Shown here in pieces: positions 23,952 through 32,409 of a stretch of 64,000 nucleotides of DNA. The stretch's first letter is position 1. The number at the start of each line of letters is the position of its first letter. The notes below the pieces were generated by a model that worked only from the letters and a program-made list of their open reading frames with translations, had not been told where the DNA came from and did no database searches. Source of the DNA: Virgibacillus sp. SK37 (lineage in GTDB: Bacteria; Bacillota; Bacilli; Bacillales; Amphibacillaceae); contig NZ_CP007161.1 of NCBI RefSeq assembly GCF_000725285.1, forward strand, positions 1,287,911-1,351,910, given 5' to 3'. The position numbers and the translations under genes were made by a program.

Positions 23952-25898
23952 ATGTTAGTTTACGAAGCTACCAAGGCAGAGTTTCTGGAAGATGTTTTTC
24001 ATGACGAATTAACAAATAACATTATTAATAACTTCCAATCAAAAGTTGGATCCGTGAACAAGGCAGAGGTCCGTTCCTGGGATAACTCCATGCAGTATAT
24101 GTATCGTGTGCTCATGGATCCGGATATACCTAAGAACTCTGGAGTAGCGATTGAATATCGAATACCTTATTCCTCCAAGCGTGTGGACTTTCTGATCACT
24201 GGAAAAAGTAAGGAGCAGGAGACCGTTGTAGTAGTTGAACTTAAACAATGGGATAAAGTAGAGAAGATAGATGGAAAAGAAGCGATTGTAAAAACTGCAT
24301 TCCGTCACGGGTTGGTGGAAACCACGCATTCCTCATACCAGGCATGGTCCTATGCTTCCTTGATTAAAGACTACAACGCAACGGTACAGCAGGATAATAT
24401 TGATCTTTATCCCTGCGCTTATTTACATAACTACATTGTAAACACACCCACAGATCCGTTAACAGATACTGTTTATCAATACTACATAGACCAAGCGCCT
24501 GTATTCACAAAGGGCGATGCTAAAAAATTGCGTGATTTTATCAAGACATATATTAAGCATGGAGATAATAAAGAAACACTCTATAAGATTGAAAAAGGTA
24601 AAATTCGACCATCCAAGTCGTTGCAAGATTCACTGAGTTCCATGTTAAAAGGCAATGATGAGTTTATAATGATTGACGAGCAAAAAGTAGTTTACGAAGA
24701 AGCACTAAGGCTGGCAGATGAAGCGCAACGAACGAACACGAAGCAGGTGCTTGTGGTGGAAGGCGGCCCAGGAACAGGAAAGTCGGTTCTGGCTATTAAT
24801 TTATTAGTAGAGTTGACCAAGAAGAGTTTAGTTGCACAATATGTAACCAAAAATTCTGCACCACGTAATATTTATGCGACTAAGTTAAAACAGGATTTCA
24901 AAAAGACTCATATCGATAATCTATTTAAAGGTTCAGGAAGCTATGTGGACGCACCAACAGATGAGTTTGATGTGCTGATTGTTGATGAAGCCCATCGATT
25001 AAATGAAAAATCAGGAATGTTTCAGAACTTGGGAGAAAACCAGGTAAAAGAATTAATTAATGCTGCTAAACTAACAATCTTCTTTATTGATGAACACCAG
25101 CGAGTAACACTAAAAGATATAGGTAGTATTGACCTCATTGAGAAATTTACCGAAGAACACAGTGGGGCAATTCACAAGTTAGAACTTCTTTCTCAATTCA
25201 GATGCAATGGTTCTGACGGTTATCTGGCATGGATTGATGATGTATTACAAATCAGGGAAACAGCTAATGCAGAATCAATTGGAAAAGACTATGATTTCCG
25301 CGTGTTTGATGACCCAAACGAACTGTTAAGCGAGATCCGGCAGCTTAATGAGGACAAAAATAAAGCACGAATGCTGGCAGGATACTGTTGGGAGTGGCCG
25401 AAAGAAACCCGTACAAAAACAGATATCCAGGATATCGTGATTCCAGATAAGAACTTCGGTATCAGTTGGAATTTGGATAATACACAGACTTGGGCCATTG
25501 ACGATCAATCTGTGAACGAAGCAGGCTGTATTCACACCTCCCAAGGGCTCGAATTTGATTATGCGGGAGTCATCATAGGTGATGATCTAATATATCGTGA
25601 TGGCAAGGTCCAAACAGACTATACCAAACGAGCCAAGTCAGACCGCTCACTTTTTGGGATTAAGAAGATGATGAAAGAAAATCCCGAAGAAGCAGCAAAG
25701 ACAGCCGATGATATTATACGCAATACATATCGGACACTTCTGACACGTGGGCAGAAAGGCTGTTATGTTTATTGTACAGATGAGGAACTGGCGGATTACT
25801 TGAGGAGTAGGATGGAGAGAGTTGTGGAGTATGAAGCTGGGGAGTTTTTTGGTGGGAATGTGAGGGTTGCTGAGGAAGGAGGGAAGTATAAAGGCTAA
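23952..25898 (+). CDS. DUF2075 protein: PD-(D/E)xK-like domain plus SF1-type ATPase
   Basis: 648 aa. An N-terminal region shows RVDFLITG ... VVVVELKQW (residues ~77-97), which fits a PD-(D/E)xK nuclease core. The ATPase has Walker A VEGGPGTGKSVLA (~268), Walker B DVLIVDEAHR (~337), an SF1-like FFIDEHQRVT and the C-terminal HTSQGLEFDYAGVIIGDDL and YRTLLTRGQKGCYVY. DUF2075 proteins are frequent in defence islands. ATG 23952 is used because the ggaggggg SD lies between it and the upstream in-frame ATG 23937. Confidence 0.85.
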   Translation: MLVYEATKAEFLEDVFHDELTNNIINNFQSKVGSVNKAEVRSWDNSMQYMYRVLMDPDIPKNSGVAIEYRIPYSSKRVDFLITGKSKEQETVVVVELKQWDKVEKIDGKEAIVKTAFRHGLVETTHSSYQAWSYASLIKDYNATVQQDNIDLYPCAYLHNYIVNTPTDPLTDTVYQYYIDQAPVFTKGDAKKLRDFIKTYIKHGDNKETLYKIEKGKIRPSKSLQDSLSSMLKGNDEFIMIDEQKVVYEEALRLADEAQRTNTKQVLVVEGGPGTGKSVLAINLLVELTKKSLVAQYVTKNSAPRNIYATKLKQDFKKTHIDNLFKGSGSYVDAPTDEFDVLIVDEAHRLNEKSGMFQNLGENQVKELINAAKLTIFFIDEHQRVTLKDIGSIDLIEKFTEEHSGAIHKLELLSQFRCNGSDGYLAWIDDVLQIRETANAESIGKDYDFRVFDDPNELLSEIRQLNEDKNKARMLAGYCWEWPKETRTKTDIQDIVIPDKNFGISWNLDNTQTWAIDDQSVNEAGCIHTSQGLEFDYAGVIIGDDLIYRDGKVQTDYTKRAKSDRSLFGIKKMMKENPEEAAKTADDIIRNTYRTLLTRGQKGCYVYCTDEELADYLRSRMERVVEYEAGEFFGGNVRVAEEGGKYKG

Positions 25899-26106
25899 GA
25901 TTAATCCTTTATATCTTCTTGAGGAGACGGCCTTTAATGAATTTTTCTGTGTGAGTTTAGCACGTGAGATCTAAAGGCATTGGAAACTCAAAGGGATTTA
26001 TAAATATGAAGAGACCTTAAAGAAAATATCTCAGTATAATATATTTATAAAAGTAAGCGCAAGTGTAAAGATAAATCCAGTTTTAATTACATCAAGGAGG
26101 GGTTTT

Positions 26107-27903
26107 TTGTCTAACTATAATGTAAATAATACAACTGTAAATATCTTGTTGGGATGGATCGAAGAAGACATTATTGCTATTCCCGAAATCCAACGTCCAT
26201 TTGTTTGGAAGCCTTCTAAAGTAAGGGATTTACTAGACTCTTTATATAAAGATTATCCTGTAGGATACATCATTACATGGCAAAACCCGGATGCGCGATT
26301 GAAAGATGGAACAATATCACAAGGGAAAAGAATACTAATTGATGGTCAACAAAGAATTACTGCACTAATGGCAGCCATCTCTGGAAAAGAAGTAGTGAAT
26401 GATAATTATCAAAAAAAACGTATAAAACTCTCATTTAATCCTATCACTGAGAAATTTGAAGTACTAAACCCAGCAATTCAAAAAGATAAAAGGTGGATAC
26501 CAGATATTTCAATGGTCTTTCATCCACAATTCGATACCTTTGAATTTATTGATAATTACTGTCAAGCTAATCACGAGATCACGAGAAATGAGTTAAACAG
26601 GATTATCCAAAAATTAATTCAAGTTAAACAAAGCTCTATTGGTGTTATAGAATTAGCGCACACCTTAGATATTGAAACAGTAACTGAAATATTTATTCGG
26701 ATAAATTCTGCAGGAGTCAATTTAAGTCAGGCAGATTTTGCTATGTCAAAAATCTCAGTCAACGATGAATTCGATGGTCCGTTAATTCGAAAAACAATCG
26801 ATTATTTTTCTCATATGAAGAAGAGCCCTTCTATTTACGATAACATAAAGAATAATGATACAGATTTTGCTAGCAGTGAAAGTTTTTCAAAAATTAAATG
26901 GGTTAAAGACTATCACACTAGTATATATGAACCAAGTTATTCAGATGTATTACGAGTAGCCTTTACATTTAAATTTTTACGTGGTCCAATTTCGAACTTG
27001 GTTAGTTTGCTCTCTGGACGAGATTTTGAATCAAGAGAATATAAATTGGAGATCACTGAAAACTCTTTTAGAGAACTAAAAGACGGCGTATTTAAATTTG
27101 TGGATGAAACGAATTTTAAAAGGTTTATTATGATTTTGAAATCAGCTGGAGTTATTCATAAAAAATTAGTCCGATCTCAAAACTCTATAAACTTTGCTTA
27201 TGCCTTATTTTTATTATTGAGGGAAAGAGGCGTCAATGGTTCACAAATCAATATCATTGTGCGTAAATGGTATGTTGCTTCTATATTGACAGAAAGATAT
27301 TCTAGCTCTCCAGAATCCACTTTTGATTTTGATATTAAACGTTTTGCATCCCACGATGACCCAATGGATTATGTGAATTCAGTTGAAGCGGGAGAACTTT
27401 CAGAGGCATACTGGGATAACATACTCATCGCGAACCTGGATACTTCAGTAACCAGCAGTCCATATTTCAACCTTTTTATGATGGCACAAATCTACCAAAA
27501 AGATGTAGCTTTCCTATCTAAATCTATTACTGTTCAACAATTAATAGAAGAGCGCGGAGACGTCCACCACGTGTTCCCGAAGAAATACCTACAGAAGAAT
27601 GGTTATAACAACAGAAGGCAATATAACCAGATTGCCAATTATGTCTATACGGAACAGGTTGTCAATCTAGCTATAAAAGATCAATCACCAGGAGTGTATA
27701 TGGCCAAAATTAAACAACAAGTAGAGGATCATAGGTTGCAAATTGGAGAAATAAGAGACAAAACAGAATTGAAAAAGAATATGGAAGAAAACTGTATACC
27801 AGAATCGATTTATGAAATGGAAGATTTAGATTATCCGCAGTTTTTATTTGAAAGACGGCGTATGATGGCAGAAAAAATAAAGCACTATTTCCAGAGTTTG
27901 TAG
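26107..27903 (+). CDS. DUF262 protein with C-terminal HNH-type (DUF1524-like) region
   Basis: 598 aa. The N-terminal DUF262 domain has IPEIQRPFVWKPSKVRDLLD and, near residue 78, LIDGQQRITALMAAI, the nucleotide-binding DGQQR motif of GmrS/DndB-like proteins. The C-terminal part has DVHHVFPKKYL (~486) followed by asparagine-rich sequence, resembling the HNH motif of GmrD/DUF1524. Such single-chain proteins resemble type IV restriction enzymes that cut modified DNA. TTG 26107 follows SD aaggagg. It lies in the same direction as, and 208 nt after, the DUF2075 gene. Confidence 0.82.
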   Translation: MSNYNVNNTTVNILLGWIEEDIIAIPEIQRPFVWKPSKVRDLLDSLYKDYPVGYIITWQNPDARLKDGTISQGKRILIDGQQRITALMAAISGKEVVNDNYQKKRIKLSFNPITEKFEVLNPAIQKDKRWIPDISMVFHPQFDTFEFIDNYCQANHEITRNELNRIIQKLIQVKQSSIGVIELAHTLDIETVTEIFIRINSAGVNLSQADFAMSKISVNDEFDGPLIRKTIDYFSHMKKSPSIYDNIKNNDTDFASSESFSKIKWVKDYHTSIYEPSYSDVLRVAFTFKFLRGPISNLVSLLSGRDFESREYKLEITENSFRELKDGVFKFVDETNFKRFIMILKSAGVIHKKLVRSQNSINFAYALFLLLRERGVNGSQINIIVRKWYVASILTERYSSSPESTFDFDIKRFASHDDPMDYVNSVEAGELSEAYWDNILIANLDTSVTSSPYFNLFMMAQIYQKDVAFLSKSITVQQLIEERGDVHHVFPKKYLQKNGYNNRRQYNQIANYVYTEQVVNLAIKDQSPGVYMAKIKQQVEDHRLQIGEIRDKTELKKNMEENCIPESIYEMEDLDYPQFLFERRRMMAEKIKHYFQSL

Positions 27904-28026
27904 TTGCTAAAATGTTAACATTAAGATTAAAAACTGGTGCCTAATTATTACTAGTTGCGATGCTAAATTCTTAATTAAGTAATTTATATCAAATATTGGG
28001 AGATACTTCTTAATGAGGTGGAACCC

Positions 28027-28668
28027 ATGGGCAGACGACGGACTAAAAAACAATCTAACCTTTTGTTTATCATTTATATTTCATTAATAGCTTTATATTT
28101 AGTTGGACAATTTGTTAACTGGTTGACTTCATTGTCTCCTTTTATATGGTTTAGTATTGCATTTGGTGTTGCATTGTTAGTTGGAATAAGCCGACATATT
28201 TCTACAAACCGGAAGAAAAAAGAAGCTGCTCTCAGAAAACTGGAATTTGAAAGGCGAGGAAGTTTGAATCAATTAAGACAAATGAGTCCAATTGCATTTG
28301 AATACTATGTCTGTGAGATGTTTAAGCAACTGAATTATGATGCGCATGTTACTAAAGCTACTGGTGACTGTGGAAAAGATATCTTAATTTATAAAAAAGA
28401 TTTCCATGGAATTGTTGAATGTAAGCGGTATGTAAAATCCAAAGTTACAAGGCCACATATTCAAAAATTTCATAGCGCTATAATTGATTGCAAAGCCGAT
28501 AAAGGCTACTTCATTACGACTGGAGAATTTACTTGCACTGCAGTTTCTTATGTTCTAGATAAACCTATTGAATTAATCGATGGACAGCGATTAGTCAAAT
28601 TAATTGAGGAAGTTACCAAAGAAGACTGTCAGCTTGATCATATTGATATGATTTTGAAAATCACATGA
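28027..28668 (+). CDS. Membrane-anchored Mrr-like restriction endonuclease
   Basis: 213 aa. Two N-terminal hydrophobic helices (residues ~10-57) are followed by a basic linker and a Mrr_cat domain. The catalytic signature is GDCGKDILIYK then GIVECKRY (D ~118, ExK ~131), preceded by SPIAFEYYVCEMFKQLNY. TM-plus-Mrr proteins occur in Bacillaceae. GTG 28018 is also in frame, but gaggtgg places the start at ATG 28027. Its neighbours suggest a role in foreign-DNA restriction. Confidence 0.83.
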   Translation: MGRRRTKKQSNLLFIIYISLIALYLVGQFVNWLTSLSPFIWFSIAFGVALLVGISRHISTNRKKKEAALRKLEFERRGSLNQLRQMSPIAFEYYVCEMFKQLNYDAHVTKATGDCGKDILIYKKDFHGIVECKRYVKSKVTRPHIQKFHSAIIDCKADKGYFITTGEFTCTAVSYVLDKPIELIDGQRLVKLIEEVTKEDCQLDHIDMILKIT

Positions 28669-28709
28669 TAAGCTTTGTTATAATTTCTCATAAATCCCAG
28701 GTGATACAA

Positions 28710-29105
28710 ATGAAAAAAGACATATACGTGGTCGGAGCCGTCATCATAAAAAATAATAAAATCCTTTGTGCCCAAGGAGGACCCTCTCAGTCTCTCCCAA
28801 ACAAATGGGAGTTTCCAGGCGGGAAAATTGAAAGTGGAGAAACACCACAGCAAGCATTGCAACGTGAAATAAAGGAAGAAATGAAATGCAATATTGAAGT
28901 TGGGCAACAGGTGGAGCATACTAGTTACGAGTATGATTTTGGGGTTGTCCATTTAACTACTTTCTATTGTAGCCTTATGGGTGGAGAGCCAACACTAACT
29001 GAACATATTACCATCAAATGGCTTCCACCTAAGCAACTTCTAAATTTCGACTGGGCACCGGCAGACATACCTGCTGTAGAAAAGATAATGAATGATTTTT
29101 CATAA
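28710..29105 (+). CDS. NUDIX (deoxy)nucleoside triphosphate pyrophosphohydrolase
   Basis: 131 aa with a MutT-like start (VVGAVIIKNNKILCAQ) and a Nudix box GGKIESGETPQQALQREIKE followed by EM. NKWEFPGGK and the C-terminal WAPADIPAVEKIM are characteristic of the CTP/5-methyl-dCTP pyrophosphohydrolase-like MutT group. It is followed by a hairpin and then by the PLD/DUF3427 helicase gene in the same direction. ATG 28710 has SD aggtgat; the track upstream to 28665 is SD-less and overlaps the Mrr gene. Confidence 0.88.
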   Translation: MKKDIYVVGAVIIKNNKILCAQGGPSQSLPNKWEFPGGKIESGETPQQALQREIKEEMKCNIEVGQQVEHTSYEYDFGVVHLTTFYCSLMGGEPTLTEHITIKWLPPKQLLNFDWAPADIPAVEKIMNDFS

Positions 29106-29111
29106 AAATGT

Positions 29112-29142
29112 AGGCTATTCATTAATTTGGATAGCCTTTTTA
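29112..29142 (+). terminator. Terminator after the NUDIX gene, followed by a -10-like element
   Basis: The arms aggctat / atagcct with a 12-nt loop and four T residues. TATAAT at 29144-29149 follows directly, so the helicase gene may have its own start site despite the tight spacing. Confidence 0.6.
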
Positions 29143-29181
29143 GTATAATGAAACTATAAATTAAAACGTGGGGTGTAAGCT

Positions 29182-32100
29182 TTGCTAAAACAAGGGATCT
29201 ATGAAGAAATTATAAATAAGCAAATTAAAAATGATCTTGTCTCCCTGGATACTAACGATTTTGAAATTGAAAAAGGAAATCTCGATGTAGAGGAAGCACG
29301 TAAGTTCTTAGCCTCCTATATATCTAATGTAACAAGAAAAGCACTCCAATATGTTCGTGACAAGGAATCTGATGATAAGGAAGCGATTTTAAAACAAATT
29401 TCTGCCTGTAATCAGATTATATCCACTTTAAGTAACGAGCTAGGTGATGAAGAGCTAACAAGTATGCAGATTGATGAGGCGGGAGAGGTACTTCAGTCCA
29501 TTTATTCCAAACTAAATTCAGTTAGAAGTATAAAAAAAGAAAAAACAATACGGCCAGTTACATCTATTGCAGAAAGCTCCCTTTTTACAGGGTCTAGCTA
29601 CGAACCAAATATGTTAAATGAGCTGAAGAAAGAGATTCTTTCATCAAATGAAATTGACTTTTTAGTTTCCTTTATTAAATGGAGTGGCATTCGCATTATT
29701 ATGGAGGAACTGGTCTCATTCACGGAAAAAGGTGGAAAACTTCGCATAATTACTACTTCCTACATGGAAGCAACTGACTATAAAGCAATTACAGAGTTAA
29801 GCAAACTAAAAAACACAGAAATCAAAATCTCTTATGACATAGCGCGAACTCGTCTGCATGCGAAGGCATATATGTTTAGGCGAGACACTGGGTTCACAAC
29901 TGCTTATATAGGTTCATCTAACCTGTCTAATCCAGCATTAACTTCAGGATTGGAATGGAATTTAAAAGTATCCGAAAAAGACTCTTTTGATATTGTGAAG
30001 AAATTTCAAGCTACATTTGAAAGCTACTGGAACGATGGAGAGTTTAAGTTATTTGATGCGCAAAGTGATAATGATAGACAACAATTGAAGGAAGCATTAA
30101 GAAAGAAAACGGTAGCTGAAGAAAATGACTTCCAGTTTTCTTTTGATATCCAACCATACTATTATCAAAAAGAGATGTTAGAAAATTTACAGGTGGAACG
30201 AGAAGTATTTGGAAGAACTAAAAATCTACTTGTGGCAGCAACTGGTGTTGGTAAAACGGTAATCTCTGCGTTTGATTACAGAAGATTTGCTAAAGAAAAA
30301 CGAAATAATGCCAAGTTATTATTTGTCGCACATCGTGAGGAAATTTTAAAGCAAAGCAGAGATACTTTTCGAGCTATCTTAAAAGATTTTAACTTTGGAG
30401 ATATGTTAGTAGGCGGGCATACACCTGCTTCTTTCGATCACTTATTTGTTAGCATTCAAAGCTTTAACAGTATGAAGTTATACGAAAAACTTTCAAGAGA
30501 TTTTTATGACTTTATTATTGTGGATGAATTCCATCATGCAGCAGCTAGTTCCTATCAAAAATTATTACGCCATTTTGACCCGGAGATTCTTTTGGGCTTG
30601 ACTGCAACTCCCGAACGGATGGACGGACAAGATGTAACGAAGTATTTTGAAGGTCAAATAGCATCTGAGATGCGACTGACTGAAGCAATAGATCGTAAGC
30701 TATTAAGTCCTTTTCAGTATTTCTGTGTAAGTGATACGGTAGATTTATCAACGCTAAAATGGAGTAGAAAAGGGTATGATTTACGAGAGTTAGAGAATGT
30801 ATATACAAACAACAAAATCCGTAGTAATCAAATTGTTAATAGCTTGTATAAGTATGTTACAGATGTTGAAGAAGTGAAAGGGCTAGGGTTTTGTGTCGGG
30901 GTAGAGCATGCTACATATATGGCCCAGTATTTTAATCAAAGAAACATCCCATCCATTGCATTACATGGGAATTCAGACAAAACCTTACGAACAAAAGCAA
31001 AGGACCAATTGATGAAAGGTGAAATTAACTTCATATTTGTTGCTGATTTGTATAATGAAGGAGTAGATATTTCAGAAGTAAATACAGTATTGTTCCTTCG
31101 TCCCACAGAAAGCTTAACTGTCTTTTTGCAACAGCTTGGTCGTGGATTAAGGTTAGTGGATGGGAAAGAATGCTTAACTGTCCTAGATTTTGTCGGCCAA
31201 GCACATAAGAATTATAGCTTTGAAGAAAAATTCCGTGCTTTAATTGGAAGAACCAAACATTCCATAAGACATTATGTAGAAGAAGGGTTTTCGGCTTTAC
31301 CAAGGGGGAGTTTTATTCAACTGGAGAAACAAGCGAAAGATTATATTTTGCGAAATATCAAGGCAACAGCGAATACAAAGACAAACTTAGTTAATAAGTT
31401 GAAGTATTTCAGACAGGATACAGGTCTTGAATTAACTTTAGAAAACTTTCTCAATCATCATCGTTTATCTGTTTACGATTTCTATGGTAGAAGTGGTGAT
31501 CGATCATTTCAACGTTTATTGGTAAGTGCAGGAGTTGGTGACGATTTCACTTGTGATAATGAAGAAAAGATTGTAAAACGCTTACCAAAATTGTTTCATT
31601 TGAATTCTGAGAAACTCCTCCGATTCTTTATGCGTTATGTGAACGAACAAGGGGGATACTTGCCTAAGAACTATGAAGAAAAGCTTATGCTGAACATGCT
31701 TTACTATACATTTTTTCAGAAAGAGCCAGCCAAAGAAGGATACTCGACTATACAGGAGGCTTTAAGGAATATACTGAAAAATGATCGTATGCAAAAAGAA
31801 ATTTATGATTTGCTGGCGTTTAACTATAAATCTATAAAGACTATAGAGATAGAGAATGATTTTGATTTTGTAACACCATTAACGGTTCATTCTGTATACT
31901 CTAAGGAACAAATCATGGCTGCTCTAGGTTATTTCGACGAAGAAAAATGCCCAGCATTTCGCGAAGGTGTTAAGCATTTTAAGGATAAGCAACTAGACGT
32001 GTTCTTTACAACACTTAATAAATCAGAAAAAGATTTTTCACCATCCACACTATATGAAGATTATGCAATTAATGAAAGTCTATTTCATTGGCAATCCCAG

Positions 32101-32343
32101 AGTACTGTAACAGAACAGAGTCCCACGGCACAGCGATATATTCACCATAGAGAAAGAGGAAATGAAATTGCATTATTTGTGAGAGAATATAAGCAAGAAA
32201 ATGGCTACACAGCACCATTTATATTCTTGGGTACATGTGATTATGTGAGCCATTCAGGAGAAAAACCGATTAGTTTTAAATGGAAATTACGAGAAGAAAT
32301 GCCTCCTGGATTGGTGCCGCGGGCGAATAAGAGTATTGTGTAA
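29182..32343 (+). CDS. PLD-nuclease / SF2 helicase with DUF3427
   Basis: 1053 aa. After a ~120-residue helical N-terminus comes a phospholipase D-type domain with LHAKAYMF (~224) and GSSNLSNPALTSGLEWNL (~250). The helicase core has Walker A AATGVGKTVIS (~352), IVDEFHHAAAS (~447), GLTATPERMDGQD (~471) and motif VI QQLGRGLR (~649). The DUF3427 domain fills the C-terminal third. A single PLD half-site implies dimerisation for catalysis. It is paired with a NUDIX gene upstream and converges on a shorter paralogue at 32410. TTG start. Confidence 0.87.
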   Translation: MLKQGIYEEIINKQIKNDLVSLDTNDFEIEKGNLDVEEARKFLASYISNVTRKALQYVRDKESDDKEAILKQISACNQIISTLSNELGDEELTSMQIDEAGEVLQSIYSKLNSVRSIKKEKTIRPVTSIAESSLFTGSSYEPNMLNELKKEILSSNEIDFLVSFIKWSGIRIIMEELVSFTEKGGKLRIITTSYMEATDYKAITELSKLKNTEIKISYDIARTRLHAKAYMFRRDTGFTTAYIGSSNLSNPALTSGLEWNLKVSEKDSFDIVKKFQATFESYWNDGEFKLFDAQSDNDRQQLKEALRKKTVAEENDFQFSFDIQPYYYQKEMLENLQVEREVFGRTKNLLVAATGVGKTVISAFDYRRFAKEKRNNAKLLFVAHREEILKQSRDTFRAILKDFNFGDMLVGGHTPASFDHLFVSIQSFNSMKLYEKLSRDFYDFIIVDEFHHAAASSYQKLLRHFDPEILLGLTATPERMDGQDVTKYFEGQIASEMRLTEAIDRKLLSPFQYFCVSDTVDLSTLKWSRKGYDLRELENVYTNNKIRSNQIVNSLYKYVTDVEEVKGLGFCVGVEHATYMAQYFNQRNIPSIALHGNSDKTLRTKAKDQLMKGEINFIFVADLYNEGVDISEVNTVLFLRPTESLTVFLQQLGRGLRLVDGKECLTVLDFVGQAHKNYSFEEKFRALIGRTKHSIRHYVEEGFSALPRGSFIQLEKQAKDYILRNIKATANTKTNLVNKLKYFRQDTGLELTLENFLNHHRLSVYDFYGRSGDRSFQRLLVSAGVGDDFTCDNEEKIVKRLPKLFHLNSEKLLRFFMRYVNEQGGYLPKNYEEKLMLNMLYYTFFQKEPAKEGYSTIQEALRNILKNDRMQKEIYDLLAFNYKSIKTIEIENDFDFVTPLTVHSVYSKEQIMAALGYFDEEKCPAFREGVKHFKDKQLDVFFTTLNKSEKDFSPSTLYEDYAINESLFHWQSQSTVTEQSPTAQRYIHHRERGNEIALFVREYKQENGYTAPFIFLGTCDYVSHSGEKPISFKWKLREEMPPGLVPRANKSIV

Positions 32344-32376
32344 TTGTTTTGAGAAAAATGTTATTGAGTGAATTAA

Positions 32377-32402
32377 AGCGAGCAGAAATTGTACTGCTCG
32401 CT
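32377..32402. terminator. Hairpin between convergent helicase genes
   Basis: A 9-bp stem (agcgagcag / ctgctcgct) with an 8-nt loop. T runs are poor on both strands, so it is a weak terminator at best. Confidence 0.4.
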
Positions 32403-32409
32403 ATCAAAG

